43,086 bases of DNA from Burkholderiaceae bacterium (GTDB lineage: Bacteria; Pseudomonadota; Gammaproteobacteria; Burkholderiales; Burkholderiaceae_E), in contig JAJTYR010000028.1 in NCBI GenBank assembly GCA_021463505.1, forward strand, positions 1 through 43,086, in the 5' to 3' direction. A program made the position numbers and the translations under genes. Each line of letters opens with the position of its first letter. Position 1 is the stretch's first letter. This document shows positions 1 through 10,828 of this stretch, one piece after another. Under the pieces are notes generated by a model. That model did no database searches, was not told where the DNA came from, and saw only the letters and a list, made by a program, of their open reading frames with translations.

Positions 1-62
1 GCTCGCGCAGCGAGCGCAGCGAGTTTCGCCGCGCCAGCCGGTGCTGCGAGCATCGCAGGGCA

Positions 63-79
63 CCCCCGCGAAGCGGGGG
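63..79. repeat. Perfect hairpin with GAA triloop
   Basis: CCCCCGC (63-69), loop GAA (70-72), GCGGGGG (73-79). The core CCCGCGAAGCGGG (65-77) recurs at 43069-43081, in the intergenic region at the other end of the window. The inner GCGAAGC is a known unusually stable DNA mini-hairpin. No T-tract follows, so it is not a typical intrinsic terminator; a REP-like intergenic repeat is possible. Confidence 0.6.
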
Positions 80-108
80 CAAGCACCCGGCGCGCCCGCC
101 AAGCCCGG

Positions 109-153
<45 letters not shown>

Positions 154-179
154 GCGCCAGGCGAGCTGGAGCCACTGAG

Positions 180-1154
180 ATGTCGAGCCTCGACACCGAC
201 TCCCTCCACGATCCGGCAGCCCTCGGCAAGGTCGCGGTGCTCTACGGCGGGCGCTCGGCCGAACGCGAAGTGTCGATCATGTCGGGCTCGGGCGTGCTGG
301 CCGCGCTGCGCAGCCGCGGCGTCGACGCACACGGCTTCGACCCGGCCGAACGCGCGCTCGACGAACTGGTTCGCGAAGGCTTCGCGCGTGCGTTCATTGC
401 GCTGCACGGGCGCTACGGCGAGGATGGCACGGTGCAGGGCGCGCTCGAACTGCTCGGCATCCCGTACACCGGCAGTGGCGTGATGGCTTCGGCAATCGGC
501 ATCGACAAGGTCTGCACGAAGCGCATCTGGACGACCCATGGGCTGCCCACGCCGGCGTTCGCGCTGGCGCACAGCGCCACCGACGTGGCCGACGCCGCGA
601 CGCGCTTCGGCCTGCCGCTGGCGGTGAAGCCCTCGCGCGAAGGCTCGACGATCGGCTTCACGAAGATGGTGTCGGCCGACCAGGCGCAGGCGGCGTTCGA
701 GATCGCGCGGCGCCACGACGACGACGTGCTGTGCGAGGAATTCGTCGACGGGCGCGAACTCACGGTCGCGGTGATCGGCTCGGGCCGTGCGGCGCACGCG
801 CTGCCGGTCATCGAGATCGTCGCGCCGGCGGGCAACTACGACTACCAGAACAAGTACTTCCGCGACGACACGCGCTACGTGTGCCCGGCCGAATTGCCCG
901 AGGCGCTCGCCGCCGAGGTCGCGGCACTGTCGTTGCGCGCGTACCTCGCGATCGGCTGCGAGGGCTGGGGCCGGGTGGACGTGATGCTGCGCCGTGCCGA
1001 CGAGCGCCCGTATCTGCTCGAAGTCAACACGTCGCCAGGCATGACCGGCCACTCGCTGGTGCCGATGGCCGCCCGCGCGGTCGGCATGTCCTACGAGGAG
1101 CTGTGCCTGCGCATCCTCGTCGCGGCGAGCCTGAAGATCGGAGGTGCGCGTTGA
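180..1154 (+). CDS. ddlB: D-alanine--D-alanine ligase
   Basis: ATP-dependent cytoplasmic enzyme that joins two D-alanines to make the dipeptide used by MurF in peptidoglycan precursor synthesis. The 324-aa product is a full-length ATP-grasp ligase. Visible motifs: N-terminal [15 protein letters not shown]-binding [12 protein letters not shown], the omega-loop tyrosine in YDYQNKYF (the residue associated with D-Ala rather than D-lactate specificity), GWGRVDVML, and the metal/substrate segment [17 protein letters not shown]. The ATG at 180 has GGAG at 168-171. The frame is open upstream to the window edge, but homology begins about residue 17, so no extension is needed. The stop overlaps the ftsQ start, indicating translational coupling in the division cluster. 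Confidence 0.97.
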   Translation: MSSLDTDSLHDPAALGKVAVLYGGRSAEREVSIMSGSGVLAALRSRGVDAHGFDPAERALDELVREGFARAFIALHGRYGEDGTVQGALELLGIPYTGSGVMASAIGIDKVCTKRIWTTHGLPTPAFALAHSATDVADAATRFGLPLAVKPSREGSTIGFTKMVSADQAQAAFEIARRHDDDVLCEEFVDGRELTVAVIGSGRAAHALPVIEIVAPAGNYDYQNKYFRDDTRYVCPAELPEALAAEVAALSLRAYLAIGCEGWGRVDVMLRRADERPYLLEVNTSPGMTGHSLVPMAARAVGMSYEELCLRILVAASLKIGGAR

Positions 1155-1939
1155 GCCTCTGGCACGACGTGCGTCTGATGAACACGCTGGCCAACGTGGT
1201 CACCGGCGCGACGCTGCTCGCGGCGCTGGCCGCGGGCACCTGGTGGCTGTCGCAGCGGTCGTACTTCACGCTGCGTGACGTCGGCATCGAGGCGGCGCAG
1301 GGACACCCGCTGCGCCATGTCTCGGCGCCGCTGCTGCGCGTCGCGGTCACCCGCCACGTGCGCGGCAACTTCTTCACGGTCGACCTCGACGCGGTGCGTG
1401 CCACCTTCGAGACCGTGCCCTGGGTGCGCCGCGCCAGCGTGCGCCGCGTCTGGCCCGACGGCCTCGTGGTGGCCATCGAGGAGCACCGGCCGCTGGCGTT
1501 CTGGGGCGACGGCCGCCTGGTGAACACTTTCGGGGAGCTGTTCGCCGCGAACCTCGCCGAAGCCGAGGAGGACGGCAACCTGCCGCAGTTCTCCGGACCC
1601 GAGGGCAGCGCGTTGCAGGTCGCGCGACGCTACGCCGAGTTGCGCGAGGCGGTCGCGCCGCTGGGCGCGCACCCCGACTCGGTCGCGCTGTCGCCACGCT
1701 ACGCCTGGACGATGCAGCTGGACGACGGCACGACGCTGCTGCTCGGCCGCGACCAGGGCGTGCCCGTCGAGCGGCGTGTCGCGCGCTGGGTCGAAGCCTG
1801 GCCGGAAGTCACGGCCGGCCTGGGGCGGCGCGCGGGAGTGATCGACCTGCGCTATCCGAACGGATTCGCGATCCGCTCGCTCGTGCTGCTTGCCGGCGCC
1901 GACGGGCACGACGCCACGCCGGCGCATCGCAGGCATTGA
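1151..1939 (+). CDS. ftsQ: Cell division protein FtsQ
   Basis: Bitopic inner-membrane divisome protein that links early (FtsA/FtsZ) and late (FtsB/FtsL/FtsW/FtsI) components. The 262-aa product has a short cytoplasmic start ([10 protein letters not shown]), one membrane segment (about residues 10-32), a POTRA domain from about residue 36 containing GNFFTVDLD and [17 protein letters not shown], then the FtsQ beta domain ending in [12 protein letters not shown] chose TTG at 1151 because it overlaps the ddlB stop by two bases, has GGAGG at 1140-1144, and gives the N-terminus expected for betaproteobacterial FtsQ; ATG at 1178 is the alternative and would remove the cytoplasmic start. Confidence 0.93.
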   Translation: MSLWHDVRLMNTLANVVTGATLLAALAAGTWWLSQRSYFTLRDVGIEAAQGHPLRHVSAPLLRVAVTRHVRGNFFTVDLDAVRATFETVPWVRRASVRRVWPDGLVVAIEEHRPLAFWGDGRLVNTFGELFAANLAEAEEDGNLPQFSGPEGSALQVARRYAELREAVAPLGAHPDSVALSPRYAWTMQLDDGTTLLLGRDQGVPVERRVARWVEAWPEVTAGLGRRAGVIDLRYPNGFAIRSLVLLAGADGHDATPAHRRH

Positions 1940-1955
1940 AACGCGGGACCACGGA

Positions 1956-3188
1956 ATGACCAGAGACGCCAAGGACCTGATCGTCGGACTCGACATCGGC
2001 ACCTCGAAAATCGTGGCGATCGTCGCCGAGATGCGGCCGGACGGCCACTACGAGATCGTCGGGCTCGGCCAGCACGACTCGCGTGGCCTGAAGAAGGGCG
2101 TCGTGGTGAACATCGAGTCCACGGTGGCGTCGATCCAGCGCGCCCTCGAGGAGGCCGAGCTGATGGCCGACTGCAAGATCCGCACGGTCTATGCGGGGAT
2201 CGCCGGCAGCCACATTCGCAGCTTCAACTCCAGCGGCATGGTGGCGATCAAGGACAAGGAGGTCACCGAGGCCGACATGGCGCGCGTGATCGAGACCGCG
2301 AAGGCGGTCAACATCCCGACCGACCAGCAGATCGTCCACGTGCTGCCGCAGGAATTCATCATCGACGGCCAGGAGGACATCCGCGAGCCGATCGGCATGA
2401 GCGGCGTGCGCCTCGAAGTGAAGGTGCACATCGTGACCGGCGCGGTCTCGGCCGCGCAGAACATCGTGAAGTGCGTGCGCCGCTGCGGGCTCGAGGTGAA
2501 CGACCTGATCCTGCAGCCGCTGGCCTCGAGCATGTCGATCCTGACCCAGGACGAAAAGGAACTCGGCGTCGCGTTGGTCGACGTCGGCGGCGGCACCACC
2601 GACATCGCGATCTTCACCGGCGGGGCGATCCGGCACACCGCGGTGATCCCGATCGCAGGCGACCAGATCACCAACGACATCGCGATGGCGCTGCGCACGC
2701 CCACGCCCGAAGCCGACGACATCAAGTTGCGCTTCGGCATTGCCAGGCAGGTGCTCGCCGATCCCGGCGAGAAGATCGAGGTGCCGGGGCTCGGCGACCG
2801 CGCTCCGCGCACGCTGTCGCGCCAGGCGCTCGCGGCGGTGATCGAGCCGCGCATCGAGGAGCTGTTTTCGCTGGTGCACCAGGTGGTGCGCGAGTCGGGC
2901 TACGAGGAACTGCTGTCCTCGGGCGTCGTGCTCACCGGCGGCACCAGCCTGCTGCCGGGCATGGTCGAGCTGGCCGAAGACATCTTCCTGAAGCCGGTGC
3001 GCATCGGCATGCCGGATTACGCCGGCGGACTGGCCGACGTCGTGCGCTCGCCGCGTTATTCGACCGCCGTCGGCCTGCTCGAGGAAGCGCGGCTGCAGAG
3101 GATGCGCGGCCGCAAGGTGGCCGAGCAGTCGGGATCGTTCAAGGAGACGCTGCGTCGCATGAAGGAGTGGTTCCTTGGGAATTTCTGA
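1956..3188 (+). CDS. ftsA: Cell division protein FtsA
   Basis: Actin-like ATPase that tethers FtsZ to the inner membrane and recruits later divisome proteins. The 410-aa product starts with the phosphate-1 loop LIVGLDIGTSKI and carries the phosphate-2 motif VDVGGGTTDIAIF and the adenosine-motif region VVLTGGTSLLPG. The C-terminal amphipathic helix FKETLRRMKEWFLGNF is the membrane-targeting sequence. ATG at 1956 lies 16 bases after ftsQ; the open frame extends back to 1890, but homology starts at DAKDLIVGLD. The Shine-Dalgarno sequence is weak, consistent with coupling to ftsQ. Confidence 0.97.
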   Translation: MTRDAKDLIVGLDIGTSKIVAIVAEMRPDGHYEIVGLGQHDSRGLKKGVVVNIESTVASIQRALEEAELMADCKIRTVYAGIAGSHIRSFNSSGMVAIKDKEVTEADMARVIETAKAVNIPTDQQIVHVLPQEFIIDGQEDIREPIGMSGVRLEVKVHIVTGAVSAAQNIVKCVRRCGLEVNDLILQPLASSMSILTQDEKELGVALVDVGGGTTDIAIFTGGAIRHTAVIPIAGDQITNDIAMALRTPTPEADDIKLRFGIARQVLADPGEKIEVPGLGDRAPRTLSRQALAAVIEPRIEELFSLVHQVVRESGYEELLSSGVVLTGGTSLLPGMVELAEDIFLKPVRIGMPDYAGGLADVVRSPRYSTAVGLLEEARLQRMRGRKVAEQSGSFKETLRRMKEWFLGNF

Positions 3189-3317
3189 ACAACCCGTTTT
3201 TTCATCGGGAAGGGCGACTGGAGAGGCGAGGCCGGGCGGCCGCGCCGGCGGGGGCGTGTGCCGTGCTGCGGCTCAGCTTCTCCCGTCTGTCTTCCCATCA
3301 TCCTGGAGGCCAGTACC

Positions 3318-4472
3318 ATGAGCTTTGAAATGATCGAAACCGAAGTCGACGGCGCCGTGATCAAGGTGATCGGTGTCGGAGGCGCCGGCGGCAACGCGGT
3401 CAACCACATGGTCAACCGCAACGTGCAGGGCGTGGAGTTCATCGCGCTGAACACCGACCGGCAGGCGCTGCGACGTTCGCTGGCGGAGAACACCATCCAG
3501 CTCGGCGAGATCGGCCTCGGTGCGGGTGCGCGCCCCGAGGCGGGACGGGCCGCGGCCGATGCGATGCGCGAGCACATCCGCGCGGCGCTCGAAGGCGCCA
3601 ACATGGTGTTCCTGACCGCCGGCATGGGCAAGGGCACCGGCACCGGCGCCTCGCCGGTGGTGGCCGAGATCGCCAAGGAGATGGGCATCCTGACGGTCGG
3701 CGTGGTCACCAAGCCGTTCGACTTCGAGGGTGCCAAGAAGCTGCAGATCGCCGAGCAGGGCATCGACCAGCTGGTCGAACACGTCGATTCGCTGATCGTG
3801 GTGCTCAACCAGAAGCTGTTCGAGGTGATGGATGACGACGCCAGCCTGGAGGACGCGTTCAGGCGCGCCGACGACGTGCTGCACAACGCGGTGGCCGGCA
3901 TCGCGGAGATCATCAACGTGCCGGGGCTGGTCAACGTCGACTTCGCCGACGTGAAGACCGTGATGGGCGAGCAGGGCAAGGCAATGATGGGCATCGGCGA
4001 CGCCGCCGGTCTCGACCGGGCCCGTATCGCCGCCGAGCAGGCGGTGTCTTCGCCGCTGCTCGATGGCGTCGACCTGCAGGGCGCGCGCGGCGTGATCGTC
4101 AACATCACCGCGGGCCGCAGCCTCAAGCTGAAGGAGACCAACGACGTCATCAACACGATCAAGGCGTTCTGCGCCGACGACGCGACGATCATCCACGGCA
4201 CCGTGTTCGACGAGGACATGGGGGACCGGCTGCGCGTGACCGTGGTGGCCACCGGAATCGGCCGGCGTTCGGCCAAGCCGGTGCTGGTGCCGCAGACGCA
4301 GTTGCGCACCGGCACCGACAACGCTGCCGTGCCGCCCAACTACGAACAGTTCGAGCAGCCGACCGTCTGGCGCAGCCCGCGGGCATCGGCGGCGGCGCAG
4401 GTGCAGGCACTGGAGGAAAGCGGTGTCGAGCGCTTCGACATCCCGGCGTTCCTGCGCAAGCAGGCGGACTGA
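3318..4472 (+). CDS. ftsZ: Cell division protein FtsZ, with a lysine in the tubulin signature
   Basis: Tubulin-like GTPase that forms the Z ring. The 384-aa product has the N-terminal GTP-binding VIGVGGAGGNAVNHM, the T7 synergy loop NVDFADVKTVMG, and the conserved tail ERFDIPAFLRKQAD that binds FtsA, ZipA and ZapD. Oddity: the signature normally written GGGTGTG reads GKGTGTG, with Lys105 (codon AAG, 3630-3632) at the position of E. coli Gly106; the neighbouring glycines and threonine are intact. A three-residue gap before GLGAGARPE relative to E. coli is, as far as I recall, normal for betaproteobacteria. ATG at 3318 has GGAGG at 3305-3309; the upstream in-frame ATG at 3258 is rejected. The 129-bp gap after ftsA may carry its own promoter, but I could not identify one. 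Confidence 0.97.
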   Translation: MSFEMIETEVDGAVIKVIGVGGAGGNAVNHMVNRNVQGVEFIALNTDRQALRRSLAENTIQLGEIGLGAGARPEAGRAAADAMREHIRAALEGANMVFLTAGMGKGTGTGASPVVAEIAKEMGILTVGVVTKPFDFEGAKKLQIAEQGIDQLVEHVDSLIVVLNQKLFEVMDDDASLEDAFRRADDVLHNAVAGIAEIINVPGLVNVDFADVKTVMGEQGKAMMGIGDAAGLDRARIAAEQAVSSPLLDGVDLQGARGVIVNITAGRSLKLKETNDVINTIKAFCADDATIIHGTVFDEDMGDRLRVTVVATGIGRRSAKPVLVPQTQLRTGTDNAAVPPNYEQFEQPTVWRSPRASAAAQVQALEESGVERFDIPAFLRKQAD

Positions 4473-4575
4473 AGGGCGACGTCCGGCGCCGGCGGGCGAA
4501 CCGGGAGGGCCGCGCCTGCGGATCCGCAAGTCCGGGTCCGTCGGCTGCGGCCGGGTGCCGATCGCGCGCACGCAC

Positions 4576-4581
4576 TACAAT
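4576..4581 (+). promoter_or_regulatory. Possible -10 element upstream of the peroxiredoxin gene
   Basis: TACAAT at 4576-4581 matches TATAAT at five of six positions, in the 190-bp gap between ftsZ and the peroxiredoxin gene. I see no good -35 hexamer about 17 bases upstream, so this rests on one element only. The predicted leader would be about 75 bases. Confidence 0.35.
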
Positions 4582-4662
4582 GGCCGTTTGCCCACCGTGA
4601 TCGTCCCGCCGCGATGGCATCGGGGCGAGACGCGCGGCATCCAACCTCGGAGCGACCCCACG

Positions 4663-5190
4663 ATGACGATCCAGATCGGCGACACGCTTCCGGACGCGAC
4701 GGTCCGCGAGTTCATCGAAATCGAAGGTAATGGGTGCTCGATCGGTCCCAATGCGTTCCAGGTGACCGACCTGGTCCGCGGCAAGCGCATCGTGATCTTC
4801 GGTCTGCCCGGTGCGTTCACGCCTACCTGCTCGGCGAAACACGTGCCCGGGTATCTGCGGCAGCACGACGCGCTGAAGGCCGCGGGCGTGGACGAGATCT
4901 GGTGCGTGTCGGTGAACGATGCCTTCGTGATGGGCGCCTGGGGTCGCGATCAGCACACCGGGGGCAAGATCCGCATGATCGCCGATGGCGCCGGCGAGTT
5001 CACGAAGAAGCTCGGCCTCGAGGTCGACCTCGGTGCCGGCGGCATGGGTCTGCGCTCGCGTCGCTATTCGATGCTGGTCGACCGCGGCGTCGTGAAGACG
5101 CTGAACCTCGAGGCGCCCGGCAAGTTCGAGGTTTCCGACGCCGAAACGATGCTGCGCCAGGTCCGTGGCGCGGCGCCCGTGAACGGATGA
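4663..5190 (+). CDS. Peroxiredoxin, Prx5 type
   Basis: Thiol peroxidase that reduces hydrogen peroxide and alkyl hydroperoxides. The 175-aa product is a full-length redoxin-fold protein with the Prx5 active site [16 protein letters not shown], in which the cysteine is peroxidatic, and the downstream [14 protein letters not shown] typical of this subfamily. A second cysteine lies in IWCVSV; its role as resolving cysteine is uncertain. No glutaredoxin domain is fused. ATG at 4663 has GGAG at 4649-4652; the longer open frame from 4423 overlaps ftsZ and is not used. A peroxiredoxin between ftsZ and lpxC is, to my knowledge, common in Burkholderiales; a link to division is not implied. Confidence 0.93.
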   Translation: MTIQIGDTLPDATVREFIEIEGNGCSIGPNAFQVTDLVRGKRIVIFGLPGAFTPTCSAKHVPGYLRQHDALKAAGVDEIWCVSVNDAFVMGAWGRDQHTGGKIRMIADGAGEFTKKLGLEVDLGAGGMGLRSRRYSMLVDRGVVKTLNLEAPGKFEVSDAETMLRQVRGAAPVNG

Positions 5191-5233
5191 TGTGCGGCGC
5201 CGGGGCACGAGTGCGGGGGTCGCGCGCCGAACC

Positions 5234-6163
5234 ATGATGCGCCAGCGAACCATCGGCAAGCCGGTCAGCGCCACCGGCGTAGGTCTGCACTCCGGTGAAC
5301 GGGTCGAGCTCACGCTGCGCCCGGCCGACGTCGACACCGGCATCGTGTTCCGCCGCGTCGATCTCGATCCGCCGGTGGCGATCCGCAGCGGCGCGGCGCG
5401 CGTCACCGACACCCGCATGGCCTCCACGCTCACCGCGGCCGACGAGGGGCCGGGCAGCCAGGTGCGGGTGGCCACCGTCGAGCACCTGATGTCCGCGCTT
5501 GCCGGCCTCGGGGTCGACAACCTGTTCGTCGACGTGACCGCGCCCGAGATCCCGATCCTCGACGGATCGGCAGGCTCGTTCGTGTTCCTGATCCAGTCGG
5601 CCGGCATCGTCGAACAGCGTGGCGCCAAGCGTTTCATCCGCGTGCGGCGCACCGTCGCCGTGCGCGAGGGCGACAAGTGGGCGCGGCTCGACCCGCACTT
5701 CGGCTTCAAGCTGCGCTTCTCGATCGAGTTCTCGCATCCGGCGATCGACGCCACCGGTCAGGCGGTCGAGGTCGACTTCGCGACGACGTCGTACGTCAAG
5801 GAGGTCGCGCGCGCGCGCACCTTCGGCTTCATGCAGGACGTCGAGGCGATGCGCGCGCACGGCCTGGCAAAAGGCGGCAGCTTCGGCAATGCGATCGTCA
5901 TGGACGAGTACCGGGTGCTCAACGCGGACGGCCTGCGCTTCGACGACGAGTTCGTCAAGCACAAGATCCTCGATGCGATCGGTGACCTGTACCTGGTCGG
6001 CCATCCTCTGCTCGCGGCCTACAGCGCGCACAAATCGGGGCATGCGCTGAATAACCGGTTGCTGCGCGAACTGCTGGCCGACCAGCAGGCCTGGGAACTG
6101 GTGAGCTTCGCCGAACGGCGCGAGGCGCCCCGGATGTTCGCGCTCGACTGGAGTCATGCCTGA
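5234..6163 (+). CDS. lpxC: UDP-3-O-acyl-N-acetylglucosamine deacetylase LpxC
   Basis: Zinc amidase catalysing the first committed step of lipid A synthesis, removal of the acetyl group from UDP-3-O-acyl-GlcNAc in the cytoplasm. The 309-aa product aligns end to end with the E. coli enzyme with an offset of about five residues. Zinc ligands are His84 (in [11 protein letters not shown]), His243 and Asp247 (in HKILDAIGD); SGHALNN holds the catalytic histidine. Start choice: [21 protein letters not shown] matches family N-termini; ATG at 5237 is equally possible. No strong Shine-Dalgarno sequence is seen. The gene follows the peroxiredoxin by 43 bases on the same strand, in its usual place just after the division cluster. 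Confidence 0.97.
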   Translation: MMRQRTIGKPVSATGVGLHSGERVELTLRPADVDTGIVFRRVDLDPPVAIRSGAARVTDTRMASTLTAADEGPGSQVRVATVEHLMSALAGLGVDNLFVDVTAPEIPILDGSAGSFVFLIQSAGIVEQRGAKRFIRVRRTVAVREGDKWARLDPHFGFKLRFSIEFSHPAIDATGQAVEVDFATTSYVKEVARARTFGFMQDVEAMRAHGLAKGGSFGNAIVMDEYRVLNADGLRFDDEFVKHKILDAIGDLYLVGHPLLAAYSAHKSGHALNNRLLRELLADQQAWELVSFAERREAPRMFALDWSHA

Positions 6164-6187
6164 GCGCGCACCGGCGCGGCGCGCCCG

Positions 6188-6361
6188 ATGATCTTCGTCC
6201 GGGTGTTCGTCGCCGCGGTCCTCGTCACCGTGGCCTGGTGCGCACTCGGCTACCTGTTCACGCGTGATCGCAAGTACCTGCGGCTCGCGGGCAAAGTCCT
6301 CGCCGTGGGTGCGGCGGGTGCGCTGCTCTTCTTCGCCGTGATGTTCGTTCAGCGCCTCTGA
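6188..6361 (+). CDS. Small two-helix membrane protein, 57 aa
   Basis: A short open frame 24 bases after lpxC on the same strand: it begins MIFVRVFVAAVLVTVAW and ends LLFFAVMFVQRL. Two hydrophobic stretches (about residues 1-24 and 36-54) are separated by a basic loop, TRDRKYLRLAGK. The pattern (hydrophobic, charged turn, hydrophobic, stop) and third-position GC bias suggest a real gene rather than chance. I do not recognise a family. Co-transcription with lpxC is likely from spacing alone. No Shine-Dalgarno sequence stands out before ATG 6188. Confidence 0.65.
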   Translation: MIFVRVFVAAVLVTVAWCALGYLFTRDRKYLRLAGKVLAVGAAGALLFFAVMFVQRL

Positions 6362-6394
6362 CCGTCGCCCCGCCTTCGCGGCCGGCACGCGCCG

Positions 6395-6441
6395 AACCCG
6401 ACCGCGCCGTACGGCGGTCGGACGATGCCTTCGGTCGGGTT
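6395..6441. terminator. Overlapping alternative hairpins between convergent genes
   Basis: Two mutually exclusive stems are visible between the lpxC-side small gene (+) and the dciA-like gene (-). Stem A: CCGACCGC (6398-6405) with GCGGTCGG (6414-6421), 8-base loop. Stem B: AACCCGACCG (6395-6404) with CGGTCGGGTT (6432-6441). The location suggests transcription termination in both directions, but there is no T-tract on either strand, so intrinsic termination is uncertain. Confidence 0.45.
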
Positions 6442-6454
6442 GGTCGGTGTGCGC

Positions 6455-6898
6455 TCAGCGCCCTCTGCGATGCCGGCGGATCAGGTTTGCGAGTGCTTGC
6501 TTGAGCGCCGGGCCTTCGACGTCGCTCATCAACTGCTCGAAGTCGGCAAGCGCCTGCGGTGGCAGCGCCGTACGCGGCACGCCGGCACGGCGCGCTGGCC
6601 CGACGACGCGTCGTTGCGGCACGATCCTGATTCGACTAACCTGCCCGCAATCCTCGCGCACCAGCGCCAGCAGGCTGGGCACCATCTGGCGCAGACGGCC
6701 GGCCCATGCGGCGCCTGGCGTCATGAGGGTGAGCGTGTCGCCATCGAGCGAGATCACGGTCAGCGGAATGCCCGGGCACGCCCCGGCCAGCCGCGCCTGC
6801 AGGGCCACGAGGCGATCGACGCGGGCGGCGAGGGCGCGGAAGCCGGACTCGGCATCGAGCCAGCTTGCCACGGAGCGTGCGGTGATGGCGGACTTCAT
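6455..6898 (-). CDS. DciA/DUF721 family protein
   Basis: The 147-aa product belongs to the DUF721 family, whose founding member DciA promotes loading of the replicative helicase DnaB in bacteria lacking DnaC or DnaI. The KH-like core spans about residues 25-95, with LTVISLDGDTLTLMTPGAAW and AGRLRQMVPSLLALVRE as recognisable family segments. The C-terminal part is basic (ending IRRHRRGR). It lies divergent to the M23 peptidase gene and close to secA, a context I know from betaproteobacteria. ATG complement at 6896-6898. Helicase-loader activity for this subgroup is inference, because DUF721 proteins vary in length and domain content. Confidence 0.8.
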   Translation of the reverse strand: MKSAITARSVASWLDAESGFRALAARVDRLVALQARLAGACPGIPLTVISLDGDTLTLMTPGAAWAGRLRQMVPSLLALVREDCGQVSRIRIVPQRRVVGPARRAGVPRTALPPQALADFEQLMSDVEGPALKQALANLIRRHRRGR

Positions 6899-6960
6899 CG
6901 GTTCCCGGCGGGCCGGTGCGACACCGTCCCGCGACTACGGTAGCACGGCGGAGCAGCGGC

Positions 6961-7932
6961 ATGCAGGTCATTCTCGTGCATCCGGGACTCAGGCAGGCGC
7001 GCACCCTGAACATCGGGCGCCGCGCGCTGGCCGCGTTCGTGCTGGCGCTGCTGCTGGTGCTCGCGGCCGCGTCCGGTCTGCTCTCGTACGTCACGCTGCA
7101 TCACGTGCTCGGCGGGCAACTGCCGCTCATCGAGCGAAGGCTGCCGACGTTCGAATCGAGGCACGCGCTGGTCGGCGGCGAAGACCTGACGCGGCGCAAT
7201 CTCGACGCGCTGGCGGTTCGTCTGGGCGAGATGCAGGCGCGGCTTGCGCGGCTCGATGCACTGGGCGAGCGGGTCGCCGCGATGGCCGGCCTGAAGCTGC
7301 TCGACCTCGGGGTGCTCGCAGTGCCGGGTGGGCGCGGCGGGCCGGCGCCCGCCGACGGTGGCCGCCCGCTGACGCTGGACGAACTCACCCGTGCGATCGA
7401 TCGCACTGCCGACGCTTTCGTGCAGCAGGATGGCGCGCTGAGCCTGCTGGAATCGCAACTGCTGTACCGCGATGTCTCGGCCCGGCTGGTCCCGAGCGCG
7501 CGGCCGCTGGTCGACGCGCTGGTGGGTTCGCGCTTCGGTCACCGTATCGATCCGTTCAGCGGTCGGCGCGTGGCGCACGAGGGCCTCGATTTCGCCGCAC
7601 CGGTCGGCGCGCCGATCCTCGCCGCGGCGGCCGGAGTGGTGGTGGTCGCCGGCCGGCACCCCGGCTACGGCAACCAGGTCGACATCGACCACGGCAACGG
7701 ACTGGTCACGCGCTACGGGCATGCCTCGAAGGTCGATGTCGCCGAGGGCGAGATCGTACGGCAGGGCCAGAAGATCGCCGAGGTTGGCTCCACCGGCCGC
7801 TCCACCGGGCCGCATCTGCACTTCGAGGTGCGCATCGACGGCGTGCCGCGCGACCCGTTGCCGTGGTTGCGCGCCGGCATGCGCGCGCCCGGCGTGTCGG
7901 CGCTCGCGCACGCGCCGGGTCGCGCGCGCTGA
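6961..7932 (+). CDS. M23 (LytM-type) metallopeptidase
   Basis: Membrane-anchored periplasmic peptidase or divisome-type activator. The 323-aa product starts MQVILVHPGLRQARTLNIGRR, then has one membrane segment (about residues 22-45), a helical stretch (about 60-110) that may form a coiled coil, and a C-terminal M23 domain from about residue 185. Both zinc motifs are complete: His206 and Asp210 in AHEGLDFAAP, and His285/His287 in GPHLHFEV, so it should be enzymatically active, unlike EnvC-type proteins. ATG 6961 has GGAG at 6950-6953; the open frame from 6916 is longer but lacks support. It precedes secA by 90 bases. Substrate and partners are unknown. Confidence 0.9.
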   Translation: MQVILVHPGLRQARTLNIGRRALAAFVLALLLVLAAASGLLSYVTLHHVLGGQLPLIERRLPTFESRHALVGGEDLTRRNLDALAVRLGEMQARLARLDALGERVAAMAGLKLLDLGVLAVPGGRGGPAPADGGRPLTLDELTRAIDRTADAFVQQDGALSLLESQLLYRDVSARLVPSARPLVDALVGSRFGHRIDPFSGRRVAHEGLDFAAPVGAPILAAAAGVVVVAGRHPGYGNQVDIDHGNGLVTRYGHASKVDVAEGEIVRQGQKIAEVGSTGRSTGPHLHFEVRIDGVPRDPLPWLRAGMRAPGVSALAHAPGRAR

Positions 7933-7962
7933 AGCGGCGCCGGCCGGCCGCAGGCTGCGTGC

Positions 7963-7984
7963 TAGACTCGCAGGGTTTCCCTGC
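7963..7984 (+). promoter_or_regulatory. Possible secA promoter -10 and initiation-site hairpin
   Basis: TAGACT at 7963-7968 could be a -10 element (four of six matches). It is followed at once by a perfect small hairpin GCAGGG-TTT-CCCTGC (7970-7984), which would sit at the transcription start. No -35 hexamer is apparent. Weak evidence; secA may instead be read from upstream. Confidence 0.25.
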
Positions 7985-8022
7985 AGGCCGGCCTCGTCGC
8001 GCCCCGGCCGACCCGCCGTCGA

Positions 8023-10806
<2,784 letters not shown>

Positions 10807-10828
10807 GCGCGCCTGCCAGGAGGCAGCG

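Noticed and set aside
3609-3641. Three-residue gap in FtsZ before GLGAG as a special feature
   Set aside because: From memory this shorter form (LGxxGLGAG) is usual in betaproteobacterial FtsZ, so only the Lys105 change is reported as unusual.
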